In this document: positions 10,806 through 22,960 of the stretch, one piece after another | Layout: each line of letters opens with the position of its first letter | How positions within the stretch are numbered: position 1 is the first letter of the stretch | NCBI RefSeq assembly: GCF_000801105.2 | Contig: NC_079519.1 | Location: forward strand, 4,400,668 to 4,464,667 | Direction: 5' to 3' | DNA length: 64,000 bases | Source of the DNA: Raphanus sativus | Lineage: Eukaryota; Streptophyta; Magnoliopsida; Brassicales; Brassicaceae | Notes under the pieces: generated by a model | Database searches by the model: none | The model's input: only the letters and a program-made list of their open reading frames with translations | What the model was told of the DNA's origin: nothing | Position numbers and translations under genes: made by a program

Positions 10806-12886
10806 ATGGCAACCACCTACGATGAGATCGGAGACTCTGTTCAACCAGGCACCATCGAAGGTTCCATGAGATTCTCATCTGGAGGATGGAGATCAGCTAG
10901 GCTTATCATCGGTTAGTAAGTCTCCCACCACTCTTAAACCAAACAAGCTTCGTTATCTCTGAGAGCTTCTGCTTCGTTTTCTTTGGCTTATAGGTGTAGA
11001 AATGGCGGAGCAGTTCGCCTTTTATGGTATCTCGTCGAACCTGATAACGTACCTCACGGGGCCATTGGGAGAATCAACGGCTTCAGCTGCGGCTACTGTC
11101 AACGCCTGGAATGGAACGCTGTCGTTTTTACCACTCTTCTGGGGCTTCATTGCTGACTCGTTTCTCGGCCGTTTCCGTACTATACTAATCGCATCTTGTC
11201 TTTATATCTTGGTATATAACAAAATTCCTCTCAAATATCTTTAATATCAACGAAAGAATCTATAGATAATGTTTATAAAAATATATATATATAATATGGT
11301 GAAATAGTTTTGTAAAAGTAATTGATCTTAATTTTACATGCATATAATTAAATTTCCTTACATATTTTTTTTTTAAAAACCGGAACCATGTTAGGCTACT
11401 TCTCTTGCACATGTTAAAAGAGTCTTGTCATGTCTATTTGTCATTAAATTATGCGTTATTGTTTGGAGGAAACAAACAGGGACTTGGGCAGCTGTCGTTT
11501 TCAGCCATGAGTTCTTCTCACCAGAAAGATCCGAATCAACTCCAAGTGACTCTCTTCTTCTGTTCCTTGTATCTTATAGCCATAGGACATGGCGGTTACA
11601 ACCCGTGTATTAAGGTATTTGGTGCTGATCAACTTAATGGAAGTGACTTAAAAGAGACCAAAGCCAAGAGCTCTTACTTTAACTGGCTAATGTTTGGAAG
11701 TTGTATTGGCATGTTAGCCACTCGTTTGATCTCTGTCTATATTCAAGAGAACTTAAGTTGGTCACTGGGATTTGGCGTTCCAAGTGTTTCCATGCTACTT
11801 TCTCTGTCGCTCTTCCTCCTTGGAACTAAGAATTATCGTTTCAGCACTGCAAGAGGAGAAAACAAAAACCCTTTTGCTAGAATCAGTCATGTTTTTATTG
11901 AGGCTGTAAGGAACAGAGGACAACTAGATTTAGATGTATATAACCTTAATGAGACCCTTCTTCATGTCCCTTTACAAGACTCAAAGAAACTCAGGTAACA
12001 TTCATTATATACAGAGATGTTACTTTCTTTAGAATCTTTCAGGGCATAATTGTGCTTATACCACATTCTTTTTTTGGTCAAACGTGCGTACCACGTTTCT
12101 CTATCTATGTACTGTGGCAGATTTCTTGACAAGGCGGCAACTTCGTGTAGCTTTGCTGAAATTGAAGAAGCAAAAGCTGTGCTTAATCTCATTCCCATAT
12201 GGATGAGTTGTTTAGTCTACGCCATTGTAAATGCACAATGCCACACTCTTTTCACAAAGCAAGGAGCCACAATGGACAGGTCAATCGCACCAGGACTCTT
12301 AGTCCCTGCAGCTACACTCCAATGTTTCATAAGCCTTACAATGGTCACTTTCATCCCAATCTACGACCGTATACTTGTCCCCATGGCAAGATCCTTCACT
12401 CAAAACCCATCAGGAATTACATTACTTCAAAGGATAGGAACAGGCCTGTTTCTCTCTGTTCTTGCTATGGTAGTAGCCGCCTTGGTCGAGTCTAAAAGAC
12501 TCCAAACCGCTCGAGATGACGCCACTATACTGATGAGCGTGTGGTGGTTGGTTCCGCAGTACCTTATCTATGGAGTTGCGGATGTGTTCACAATAGTAGG
12601 TTTGCAAGAATTCTTCTATGACCAAGTCCCTTGTGAGCTTAGGAGCGTTGGTATGGCTTTGAACTTAAGTATTTACGGTGTTGGCAACTTTGCAAGCAGC
12701 TTCATGATATCACTAATTGATAAGATCACAAGCCAGTCTGGTCAAACAAGCTGGTTCGATAACGACCTGAACAAGGCTCACTTAGATTACTTTTACTGGC
12801 TACTCGCTTGTCTCAGCTCCATTGGTTTAGCTTCTTACTTGTGGTTTGCCAGGTCGTATGTCTACAGTAGACCAAACACGTTATAA
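10806..12886 (+). CDS. NPF5-type NRT1/PTR family transporter, intact
   Basis: Four exons join in frame: 10806-10911, 10994-11211, 11480-11994 and 12121-12886, giving 534 aa, typical for the major-facilitator NPF family. Visible signatures are [18 protein letters not shown] at the start of helix 1, [76 protein letters not shown] and LRSVGMALNLSIYGVGNF. The ExxE[R/K] proton-coupling motif reads EMAEQ here, so its basic residue is replaced by Gln, whereas the neighbouring pseudogene keeps EMAER. By position it belongs with the Arabidopsis NPF5.11-NPF5.14 cluster at At1g72120-At1g72140, some members of which release nitrate from the vacuole. The substrate here is not known. Confidence 0.9.
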
Positions 12887-13171
12887 AACATTTTGTGGTT
12901 TTTAACTTCATTTTGGTTTTTTGCATTTCTGATATGCTCTTTATACCAAATAACTCGGCATTTTATTTTTAAATTATGTTATTGACCTTTCTGACTCCTC
13001 TGTAGAATCAAGCTTTGTAAATAACCTCACTGTTGTGAAGGATTGTAGTTAGACTTATGAGTTATAATATAAAATTATTCTGATGAAAATTAATTCAGAC
13101 TTTCTATGGCTCTTAATTATAGATACATACAGACGTATACAGTTAACGGTTCGTGCATGGTGCTATGGCTG
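12887..13171. other. Spacer between NPF copies, duplicated 3' flank
   Basis: The 3' flank of the intact gene (phrase tttttgcatttctgatatgc at about 12919) recurs after the third copy at about 13969. The duplicated unit therefore included exon 4 plus at least 100 bp of downstream DNA. Confidence 0.6.
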
Positions 13172-13914
13172 ATTCCTTGACAGAGCGGCGATTTCATGTG
13201 ATTTGGTTGAAATTGAAGAAGCAAAAGCATTGCTTAAGCTTGTTCCCATATGGATGAATTGCTTGGTTTATGCCATTGTATGTTCACAGCCATATACTTT
13301 TTTCACAAAGCAAGGATCCACAACGAACAGATCAATCTCACCAGGACTCATAGTGCCTGCTGCTACGCTCCAATGCGTCACAAGCCTAACAGTGATTGTA
13401 TTTATCCCAGTCTACGACTGTCTGCTCGTCCCAATCGCAAGATCTTTTACTCGAAACCATTTAGGAATCACAGTGCTTCAGAGGACTGGCACAGTCATCT
13501 TTCTCTCCATTCTTGCTATGGTGGTTTCCGCTTTGGTCGAGACCAAAAGGCTCCAAACCGCTCAAGATGATGTCATGATGAGTGTGTGGTGGTTGGCTCC
13601 ACAGTATGCTATATTCGGTATCTTGTACGTGTTCACAGTGATTGGTTTGCATGAGTTCTTCTACGACCAAGTCCCTGGCGAGCTTAGAAGCATTGGTATG
13701 GCTCTGAATATAAGCATATACGGGGGTCGGCCATTTCCTAAGCAGCTTCATGATATCAGTCATCGAGAAAGTTACAAGCCAGTCTTGTCAAACGAGTTGG
13801 TTCGATAACGACCTGAACAAGGCTCATTTAGATTACTGGCTACTCGCTTTTTTCAGCTCCATTTGTTTCACCTCCTACTTGTGGTTCGCCAAGTCGTATG
13901 TGTACATGCAATAG
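13172..13914 (+). pseudogene. NPF5 exon-4 fragment, tandem copy 3
   Basis: Only the last exon of an NPF5 gene is present. It runs from the FLDRAAISCDLVEIEEAKALL equivalent to a TAG at 13912-13914. The splice acceptor that precedes this exon in the other copies (AG) reads TG here. One extra G in a run of five near 13723 shifts the frame after SIYG. If that is ignored, the tail continues to SWFDNDLNKAHLDYWLLAF and lacks two residues of the usual DYFYWLL. Exons 1-3 are absent upstream. It is a non-functional remnant of tandem duplication, closest to exon 4 of the first and second copies. Confidence 0.85.
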
Positions 13915-14490
13915 ACCAACCACGTTCTGAAAAAACATAGTGTGATGGTCTTTTAACTTTATTGGGCTTTTTGCATTTCTGATATGCGCTTCATACCAAA
14001 CATCTAGGTATCTTGATATCGTAATCAGGATTCTCACATATTAGGGAAAACGAATTGATAATACCATCAAATAGCATTAAGTTGATAAGTAGCCAAAAAA
14101 AATTTGGAGTTATATAATTAAAGTGATGTACCGAAAAGAAGAGTTTTCTCTACCCACTCTTTTATAGGCGAGGCGATACGATTGGAAGATTTTCTCCCTT
14201 ACTTCTGTTCTTGTCAGTCCTAAACTTAATGCGTAAATAGTGAATTTTCAGTTGTAGTTTTAACAATTGTACCGGATATAGTAACGAAATGTTCATCCAT
14301 ACAGGATTCATATCTTTGCAGGATCCTCACGTCATGTCATAGTCTACTCCCATTATGGTCATAAAATGGAACCAAACATATTTTGAATTTGTTCATCATT
14401 ATAAGATTGTACATCTTTTGATTCTGAAAAAAAGCCATGCATACTACTCACCATGTGTCAATGACCACACTCCCTATTCAAGAATCAAAA

Positions 14491-14521
<31 letters not shown>

Positions 14522-14832
14522 TATACTGTGACACACTAAAACTTAGTTGTATTGTATCCTAACGCTGTATTGAAACGGCCTGTTCTAATACAAATTTAAA
14601 TTCATAATATAGGTCAATAGATTTGGGAAAACCCTTAGAAATGTAATATTTCTTTTAGCTTTATTGATTCTCTTAAAATTATTTAAATAAAATTTACAAT
14701 TTTCTCTACCAAAATTTTATATACTGAATAAAAGTTAATTTGATACATAAATTCAGTATTAAAATTTCTAAAAATTATAAAAACATCTATTTGAAGTGAT
14801 CTTTAATTCCGAGATTTCCTTATATAAATATA
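13915..14832. other. Intergenic region with (AT)n microsatellite
   Basis: No gene was recognised. A poly(A) run followed by about 13 AT repeats occupies about 14487-14525. The first 100 bp resemble the 3' flank of the intact NPF gene. Confidence 0.4.
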
Positions 14833-16186
14833 CTAGATCATGACCCGCGCGCCCGCATGGATTCTATTTTTGTTTTAACATATAATCCATATTCTATAGT
14901 AGTTAATATAAATTGGAGTTTGTCTAATTTTATATTTTGTAGTTTTAAATAATTTTGAGTATGTCCAATTCAATACTGTGTAGTTTAATATAATTGTGAG
15001 TTTCTCTGCTTCGTAGTATAGATGTAAAGGTGAAAACAATAATCTAAATATTAACCAATAAAATTTAGACTAACATAACTGAAATCTTTCTTAGGATATT
15101 AATAAAATAGTTATAATTTATACAATAGACAAATAAAAAATATTTATGCAAAAAACCAACAAAGATTAACCGTGCTGATATATAAATGTTTTATATTTGG
15201 TTAAATAATTTAAACGAAACTGTACTAATCCAAAAAAATAGTTTCAATTTGTTTTTATTAATAAAATAGTATTTTGAATATATAAGTAAAAAGTTCAATA
15301 AGAAAATGACTAATGTGTTTTTTTATAAAGTTAAATGCTTACAATATTTTCTGTTTTATACTTATTCACAATATAAATATTATGGTCCATAAAGTAAAAT
15401 TTTATTGTAAATATCCATGTTTTGATATGTAATTAACAACCCGTAACAACAATTGTACAGGAAAAAATGAAAGATGTTATATCTTATTGTCCTTTTCTTT
15501 GCTATATAGATACGGAAATATATTCTAGTTATTGCATATCTAAGGCAAATCCGTCCCTTTAAATTATAGAATGTTCTATGTTATACTTATATTATTTGAG
15601 TATCAAGAATATATATATATATTCTGATATCTATATCCAGCAATTTAAAATCTAAATATTAATCAATAACTGGCTAATGATTTGTTAATGACTCCCAGTC
15701 GACTAAAGAGGATGTATAATATAATGCAAAAAATTATAGCTGTTTACGAATAGATGTATAATACAATGTCCACAAGTATAATATAATGTATAAAAAATAT
15801 AGTTGTTTACGAACAGATGTATAATATAATGTCCAGAAGTATGATATAATGTATAATGTATGCAAAAATTATAGTTGTTTACGAACAAATGTATAATATA
15901 ATGTATAAAAATTATAGTTGTTTACGAACAAAATTTAAATTTGTACTCGCATTCGATGTATAAAAAATGGATTTTTTTTTTGTTTACGAATAGATGTATA
16001 ATATAATGTATAGTGTCAATAGAGTTAAATTATTATACATCAAGTGTAAGATGTTACATAGTTGGTTGATATATAGTTATTTAAGGAAATATTTAAATGA
16101 AAGGTTAAGGTATGAATAATAATGTGATGTCCAATTTAAAAATCCACCTATGAGAAGTTGTAATGTTTCTGTTTTAATAAAATAGA
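14833..16186 (-). mobile_element. Candidate non-autonomous Helitron with internal tandem repeats
   Basis: On the minus strand it begins TCTATTTTATTAAAACAG at 16186 and ends CTAG at 14833, inserted between A and T. The 5' end is close to those of the elements at 33458-34345 and 51838-52156. The expected subterminal hairpin is present only in degraded GC-rich form (about 14843-14860). A tandem array fills 15711-16012. Confidence 0.5.
15711..16012. repeat. Minisatellite-like tandem array inside the Helitron
   Basis: About five degenerate units of 45-70 bp are built from the phrases tagttgtttacgaacaaatg and tataatataatgtat. It translates to a repetitive but meaningless minus-strand frame, so it is not a gene. 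Confidence 0.7.
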
Positions 16187-16232
16187 TAATACATATTTAG
16201 TGTTTCAAAAAAAAAAAGATAATACATATTTA
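16184..16232 (+). repeat. Tailed micro-insertion at the Helitron border
   Basis: The repeat agataatacatattta (16184-16199 and 16217-16232) brackets gtgtttc plus ten A's. The insertion sits across the 5' terminus of the Helitron at 14833-16186. Confidence 0.65.
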
Positions 16233-16631
16233 TATCACGCAAACCTATGATAAGATTCACTCTTAGCTCAAATTTATATAAATACATTTGAGCTTTTCAG
16301 TTTGTTACTAGTTGTACTCAAGCAAGCTGCAAATAATGCAGATGCACCGTCATGGAAGTACGATGGACAATAACTATGGTGTCTTTTTTCTTTTTTCTTT
16401 TTTTTTTTGACAAAAACTACTAGTTCTTTACTTCTTTCTTGCCCTATTGCCAATGCAAGTAGTGTTACAAAAAAAAATGAACAGTCAAAAATGCATAGAT
16501 CGCCGTCTTCGCTGGCGTTATCGTTGCCGTTATTGATGCTTCCGATCTTGGAGTAATGTCAATGGTGTCTTCACAAACAAGTTAGTCAAGAACAAGAAGC
16601 GTTCTTCCTCTCCAAATTTTTTTTCTTCTCC

Positions 16632-16676
16632 AAATTACAGTTACTTTTTTAGCAAAAAAAAAAATTACAGTTACTT
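16632..16676 (+). repeat. Tailed micro-insertion
   Basis: The repeat aaattacagttactt (16632-16646 and 16662-16676) brackets ttttagc plus A8. The insert ends TTTAGC before the A's, like the insert at 50674-50729. Confidence 0.65.
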
Positions 16677-17228
16677 AACGTATAATTGTCGGATACCATT
16701 TTCCCAATAGGCTATTTGCCCTTTTGCCCCTAGTTTCTAGCTTCTCCATGATTGCTTAAACAACAACATATATATATATAATGGAAATTAAAGGAGAATA
16801 TAAAGAATGCGCAAATAATATAAGAAAAGTCAGATACGATGATCTTAGCATCTAAGAATCAAAATAGTTTAACTATCTGCCCCATCAAAATTGTAGTATA
16901 TAATAGCTTCTTAATCTGTCTAATGCATACTGCGATCAATCATTTGTTACAATTATATATATAATAAGTAAGTGGGTTATTTATAAAAGAAGAAAAAGGG
17001 AAAACAGCTAAATACAATGCAAGAATGTATAATGATAAGATGTCACCAGCGATGAATAAACCAACCAAACAGCTTAATTCTTCTTTTTCTTTTGACAAAA
17101 GCAACAGATGAGGGGATTTTAAAGGATCACTCCGGGGTCTACCAACTTTACTTTTTCAAATAGTTTTTGAAGTTAAATACGCTTCTCATTAATTAGTTGT
17201 TATTTTTATTTTTATCAGTATTTCTAGT

Positions 17229-17268
17229 AATTGTGCAGACTTTTAAAAAAAAAATTGTGCAGACTTTT
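17229..17268 (+). repeat. Tailed micro-insertion (A-tract only)
   Basis: The repeat aattgtgcagactttt (17229-17244 and 17253-17268) brackets eight A's and nothing else. Confidence 0.6.
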
Positions 17269-17683
17269 TTTCTTGTAAATGCACTACTCAACTCATATAA
17301 GTTGATTTCTTATGTGGTACATGTTAAAAAGGTTGCATTTTTGGAAGACAATGTACATAACGCGAAATATACACTATATACATGTAATATCACGAAAATT
17401 CTATCAATCATTTCTAATAGGTTGAAATATATTTGCAGAATTATATAATTGTTATATACAGGATATTCATGAATTCATAATAGGTGGCATAGAAAGGCTG
17501 ATCAACAATAATATATGTGCAATACATGACATGAAGTTAAATAATGTTTAATGAATTTAATTGGTTAAATGCCAACCTAGGGTTGACAGCTCTAACACCT
17601 ATTGGAATTTTTCCCTTGTGATCTGATTTCGCAATCAATTTAGAATCAATAATCCACAAGTTGTAAATCCACAATTTTGACAA

Positions 17684-17918
17684 GACGTTGTAGCCCAATG
17701 GTTAGGACGGGTCCCCGCCTGCACCCAGGTAGGGGGTTCGATCCACGCCGGAGGGAACTACCTTGCAACGCTCTTGTCACCCACACGGATATGGACCATG
17801 CTTTCGGCCCATTTGAAAAACTGGGAGGGGCGTCTATCCGTGGGCATTCCTTCCCCTTGGGGATTAGTCTGGGCCTTCTGGGCCTGGGATACCCCCAGGT
17901 TAAACAAAAAAAAAAAAA
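17684..17918 (+). mobile_element. tRNA-derived SINE, apparently full length
   Basis: The tRNA-like head contains an A box GTAGCCCAATGG (from about 17690) and a B box GGGTTCGATCC (17734-17744). A non-tRNA body rich in gggcct and ccccagg phrases follows, and an A13 tail ends at about 17918. Length about 235 bp. No convincing target duplication could be fixed. Confidence 0.8.
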
Positions 17919-18330
17919 TCACAACGACGCATCAACAATGGTTCCGATATACATTGTAGATTTTAATTGTACAGATACCATTATTTGAGGATTTCTTTGC
18001 GTGCTAGTTCGTCTCTGTTGTTCTAGCTAGCTATTTCTGTGGGTGCTAGCCAACGGAACGGAGTTGAACTGTGAGACTTTTGCAAATCAAAACTGTTCGA
18101 TCATTATATTATCTTTCTTCCCCCAAAGCCAATAATTTCTTAACAGAATAAGCAAAACGAATACTTAAAAAGAATTTATATATCTCAGGACCTCATTCAC
18201 AAATATAGGTAAGACGAGGTCCAACGTTTGCATACGTCAACAACATGAAAAAGGAATAAAAATATTTGTTTGGATTGACATTATCCTTTGGACGTAACAC
18301 TTGCAAAAAAAAAAAGACATGCATGTTATT

Positions 18331-18375
18331 AACGCCGCTAATCTCTGCCGAGAAAAACAAAGAACGCCGCTAATC
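18331..18375 (+). repeat. Tailed micro-insertion
   Basis: The repeat aacgccgctaatc (18331-18343 and 18363-18375) brackets tctgccgagaaaaacaaag, with the A-rich part on the right. Confidence 0.55.
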
Positions 18376-19948
18376 AGTCATATTAATTAGTTTTGTTGAT
18401 ATTTCGATGACTGTACATTTTATGCGGATTGTCGCTCCTGTTACTATGTAATTGCAATTCAACTAGATGTTTTTTCTGAACAATGTGCATCAATAATTTT
18501 TTCAAATTTAAATTATATTTTAAAACAAATTTTCAATATTATATATTTTATTATTTTTATCAATATTTTAATATAAATTTTATTTAATTAAATATAAATA
18601 ATATAAAAATAATTTTATTTATTTAAAATCCTATTTTAAAATACATATATTTAAAGTAATAATTTTAGATAGATTTTTTATCTATTTATTTTGGTTAAAT
18701 ATATTAAATCAATAGATATACAATCAATCAATAAAATATTGTTATAAAACTATATAACTATCGAAAAATCAAAACTAAACAATGTTTATAAAATTTGTAG
18801 ATATGTAAGAAACTACTGATTTTATGGTTAAAATTATATTTTTAAAAAGAATATAGAAAATTTTCAAAATTTTAGTAACAAAAATGGTATAATTAGAAAT
18901 AATATTTTGAAATTTGTAATGTCATATTTGAATATATTTAACAAAAATTATAGAAATTTTTGAAAATTTTAGTAATAAATTTTTATTATTATAAAAACTA
19001 ATAATATTTTAAACTTTGTAATTTCATATTTGAATATATTTAATTAGTTGATAATATATGAGTTATTACTATATTTTAAAAAATTTATCAAAATAAATAT
19101 CAACACTAAATGTAATATATGAATTATCTCCATATTTTAAAAATTTATCTAAAATATAAATTAATATTAAATATAATTTTTCATGACGTATTTTATCATA
19201 AGCAATATCATCTATTTTTGTAGTTATATTGTATTTCTATTGTGAAAGTGATTGTAAAAAACCCGTGTAACAAAATTATTTTTCAAATAATATCTAGCAG
19301 ATATTCGATATTCGATATTCATGACATATTGACATCCAAAATTGTGTACGTTTACTATATATATATATATATATATAAGATAAAAATTTGATTTATTTAA
19401 ACTTAAAATTATTGTTTTGTGTAACTACATTAAAAAGAGAGTTTATAAAACTTTTACTGGTGATGTATATATATATTATATAATAGTTTGCGTGAGGAAA
19501 TAACATGGTGTCATGATTTCAAACACACTTTAAAATAAACATTATTAAAAACAAGACTAGCATGCTACACCAGTACCACCCCCTTTCTTCCCGTTTCTGA
19601 AAAGTCAAAATGATTCCACCATTTTTCTCGACTCAAACATTAGTTCTTTTATATCTAGTTTGAAATTATATTCTTGAACAGTGCATATTTGATATTTAAG
19701 TACTGTAATAACTAAAACATAACTTAGGGCACATAGAAAGAATCTTCAAAACTAGAAAACCTGGTACAATATCTTCAATAAAACGAAGGAGATATCAACA
19801 AAATATCAACTATTAAAATCATCAGATTCTACAAATATATATATCCATAAAAGTATCGTTTATAAGAGGGATATATAAATTTGTTTAGAGGAATATATAG
19901 ATATAGTAAATAATCTAGTTGTTACTTATGCACTGTATATAAAGTTAT

Positions 19949-19998
19949 AAACGCTAGGAAAGGTTTTTTTTTTTTTTGAACTAAAACACTAGGAAAGT
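19949..19998 (-). repeat. Tailed micro-insertion
   Basis: aaacgctaggaaagg (19949-19963) and aaacactaggaaagt (19984-19998) match at 13 of 15 positions. They bracket T14 followed by gaacta, a minus-oriented A-tail. Confidence 0.55.
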
Positions 19999-20168
19999 AA
20001 ATAAAATGTGATTTAGTTAATGATTAAAAATAGGAAGTGGTTTAATTCATGAAGCAAAAGACGGCCGTTGGAGGAAAGAAAAAAAGAAACGGACCCACTG
20101 AGAAAGCGTTAGAATGAGCTGTCAAGAAACAGCTCCGACCAGTCTGTGTTCCCTTCTGCCTTTGGTTT

Positions 20169-20174
20169 TATAAA
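20169..20174 (+). promoter_or_regulatory. TATA box of the patellin gene
   Basis: TATAAA lies within ggttttataaaacc, 97 bp upstream of the ATG at 20266. A pyrimidine-rich (CT)n leader follows at about 20176-20235, common in strongly expressed plant genes. Confidence 0.6.
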
Positions 20175-20265
20175 ACCTCTCTTCCTCTCCTCTCTCTCTC
20201 TCCCCACAAAACACATATTCTCTCTCTCTCTCTGCTTTCTTTTCTTGAAATTCAAGAACTAAGAA

Positions 20266-22284
20266 ATGGCTCAAGAGGAGGCGCAGAAATCAGCTGATGT
20301 TGTGGTTGTCTCAACGGAGAAACCAATGACTGATAAGGAGGTTACGGTTCCTGCTCCAGTGCCTGAGAAGGAGGTGACTCCTCCTGTTGCTTCTGAGGAG
20401 AAGGATGAGAAGGTGACCGTAGAGGCTGAGGCAGAGAAACCTGCTCCTGTGAAAGAAGAAGAAGAGACGGTTGTAGCTGAGAAAGTGGTTGTTCCTACCC
20501 CTGAGGAGCTTGAGAAGAAGGCGCTTGAGGAGTTCAAGGAGCTCGTGAGGGAGGCTTTGAACAAACGTGAATTCACTGCTCCCGCGCCGACTCAGGTGAA
20601 AGAAGAGAAACCAGAGGAGAAGAAACCGGCGGAGGAATCTAAAGAAGAAGAGAAAACAGAGGAGAAGAAGGAAGAAGAAGCCGTCAAGACCGAGGAGAAA
20701 CCATCAGAACCCGCGGCGGCGGCTCCGGCTGAGACCAAGCCGGAGGAGAAAGAAGCTGTGCCAGTAACCACCGAGAAAGCCTCTGGTGCTGAAGAAGACG
20801 GAACCAAGACCGTGGAAGCAATCGAAGAGTCCATCGTCTCCGTCACTCCTCAAGAATCCGCCGCACCTGTCGTCGTAGAGACCACCGTCGTGGTCGCCGA
20901 GGCGGAGCCTGTGGAGCCAGAGGAAGTCTCCATATACGGAGTTCCCCTCCTCCAAGACGAGAGATCCGACGTGATCCTCCTGAAGTTCCTCCGGGCGAGA
21001 GACTTCAAGGTCAAGGAAGCCTTGACGATGCTGAAAAACACAGTCCAGTGGCGCAAGGAAAACAAAATCGACGAGCTCGTCGTCGAAGCCGCGGGAGAAG
21101 AGGCCAGCGAGTTCGAGAAGATGGTGTTCGCTCACGGCGTGGACAAGGAAGGTCACGTCGTGATCTACAGCTCATACGGGGAGTTTCAGAACAAGGAGCT
21201 ATTCTCCGACAAGGAGAAGCTTAACAAGTTCCTTAACTGGAGGATTCAGCTACAAGAGAAGTGTGTGAGAGCTCTTGATTTCAGCAGCCCTGACGCTAAA
21301 TCTTCGTTCGTGTTCGTCAGTGACTTCAGGAACGCTCCTGGACTCGGCAAGAGAGCCCTGTGGCAGTTCATCAGACGTGCCGTCAAGCAGTTCGAAGACA
21401 ACTATCCCGAGTTCGCCACTAGAGAGGTATGTAATAGTTGCATGCAGTGTTTTCATTACATATAATTAGAATTAAATTTTAAGATATTTATAATCCATAT
21501 TAGTCACGCCGAAACTGCTAGTGATTATTCTTTAATTTACCGTTTTACAAGATTTATAAAATGTTATTTGGTTTGTTTTGCAGTTGTTCATTAATGTCCC
21601 ATGGTGGTACATTCCTTATTACAAAACATTCGGATCTATCATCACATCGCCAAGGACTAGAAGCAAGATGGTCCTTGCTGGTCCATCCAAGTCTGTTGAC
21701 ACCATTTTCAAGTAATTAGCCGTTATAAGTACTTTGGCATTGCATAACTAAAATATTTTTCTCTTTTTTTGTCGCTAAGCTCATATGTTTGTTGGTTGCG
21801 ACAGATACATCTCTCCTGAACAAGTCCCGGTTAAGTATGGCGGACTTAGCAATGATCTTTCTTTAACCACTGGCGACACTGTCACCGAAGCCATTGTTAA
21901 ACCAGCAGCTAAATACACCATAGAGTTGCCTGCTTCTGAGGTATGTTTACATTTAGAATTTGATTAGTAATAAAGTTTATGATTTAAATTGTTGCTAATT
22001 AAGAAGATTTATGTGGATTGTGGCAGGCTTGCACACTCTCGTGGGAGCTTAGGGTTTTGGGTGCAGATGTGAGCTATGGGGCTCAGTTTGAACCGACCGC
22101 AGAGGGAAGCTATGTTGTGATTGTTTCTAAAAACCGTAAGATTGGGTTAACTGATGAGCCGGTGATAACCGATTCATTTAAGGTGGGTGAACCAGGGAAA
22201 ATTGTGATCACAATCGATAACCAGACTTCCAAGAAGAAGAAAGTGCTTTACAGGTTCAAAACGCAACCAAGGTCTGATCTTTGA
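20266..22284 (+). CDS. PATL1: Patellin, Sec14/GOLD phosphoinositide-binding protein, closest to PATL1
   Basis: Four exons (20266-21426, 21584-21711, 21805-21940, 22027-22284) join in frame to 560 aa, close to the 573 aa of Arabidopsis PATL1. Residues 1-220 are an acidic, Glu/Lys/Pro/Val-rich tail. From about residue 224 (GVPLLQDERSDVILLKFLRA) comes the CRAL-TRIO N-terminal region. The Sec14 lipid-binding fold runs to about residue 445 (VFVSDFRNAPGLGKRALW, NVPWWYIPYYK). A GOLD domain follows (CTLSWELRVLGADVSYGAQF, ITIDNQTSKKKKVLYRF). Patellins bind phosphoinositides at membranes and the cell plate and act in vesicle traffic during cytokinesis and in auxin responses. Sequence and neighbours point to PATL1 (At1g72150) rather than PATL2. 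The gene appears intact. Confidence 0.93.
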
Positions 22285-22576
22285 AATCATATCCGAGACC
22301 ATATATCACTTGCCACAACCCAAATCTAACGAGGAAGTTTTTTGGGAGAACAAATTTTTAATTAATTTAATTAGTTTCTTATTTGATATGTAATTTTGAA
22401 ATCTCAAAGCTGGTTGTGTGTTTGCTGGAATTGTTTGCTTTGTTTTCAGTATTGGGATTGTTTTGAGTGTGGAGAATATGTGATTAAAATCCAAAAGCAA
22501 AAGAAAAATAAACTTTGTTTCATTACTTTACCTTTCACTTTCTTTTACCCTTTTTATTGTACAATCTGTGTAAATC

Positions 22577-22621
22577 TTAATGTATTTAATTTTTTTTGAT
22601 AAACCCATTAATGTATTTAAT
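22577..22621 (-). repeat. Tailed micro-insertion downstream of PATL1
   Basis: The repeat ttaatgtatttaat (22577-22590 and 22608-22621) brackets a T-tract plus gataaaccca. The T's are on the left, so it reads as a minus-oriented A-tail. Confidence 0.55.
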
Positions 22622-22705
22622 ATTTGTATCTGTCTTTCTCTACCTTTTAGTCTTTGCTTCTTGTTCATAAAATTATTCTGAAACAAAGGTAAAGCATTCG
22701 AAAAT

Positions 22706-22960
22706 AGATCTAACTGGTGACCAAGGAATGAAGAGGAATAATGCATTCCTTAATGTTCCTAACAAATTTTACCATTCACAAGGAATAGTTATTCTTTTTC
22801 ATTCCTCTTCATTCCTTTATTGTAGAGAATTAAAGAATAAATTTGTTCCTCACTAAATTTGATATGGAATAACCATTCCTCATTATTCCCATAATTTTAT
22901 TCCCATCTATTCATTTTCTATTTGTTCCTAGTATTCCCGAGATGGTTACCAGTTAGACCC
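22706..22960. mobile_element. MITE of the GGGTCTAACTGGTGACC family (copy 2, both ends)
   Basis: The left end agatctaactggtgacc and right end ggttaccagttagaccc form inverted repeats of about 17 bp. The interior is made of 'attcctc' and 'aggaata' words matching the truncated copy at 9103-9348. A target duplication could not be identified with confidence, so the superfamily is left open. Confidence 0.7.

Larger units (their letters stand above)
16233..17683. other. Intergenic region with micro-insertions, no gene
   Basis: AT-rich DNA with no conserved protein. Two tailed micro-insertions occur in it, and a long spurious frame at 17197-17448 has no family resemblance. Confidence 0.4.
17919..20165. 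other. AT-rich intergenic region upstream of the patellin
   Basis: No gene was recognised. It holds diverged tandem duplications of about 105 bp and about 70 bp between 18846 and 19180 (phrases tcatatttgaatatattta and atattttaaaaatttatc), a (TA)n run near 19355-19377, and two tailed micro-insertions. The last few hundred bp are presumably the PATL1 promoter. Confidence 0.4.

Noticed and set aside
15703..15888. 61-residue repetitive minus-strand frame
   Set aside because: It is the translation of the Helitron's internal tandem array, not a protein gene.
15711..16012. CRISPR-like repeat array
   Set aside because: Plant nuclear context, irregular unit lengths, no constant repeat/variable spacer pattern and no cas genes.
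20271..21156. Long open frames on the minus strand opposite PATL1 exon 1 (up to 150 residues)
   Set aside because: They are mirror frames of a Glu/Lys/Val-rich repetitive coding exon, giving Ser/Phe-rich peptides with no family resemblance.
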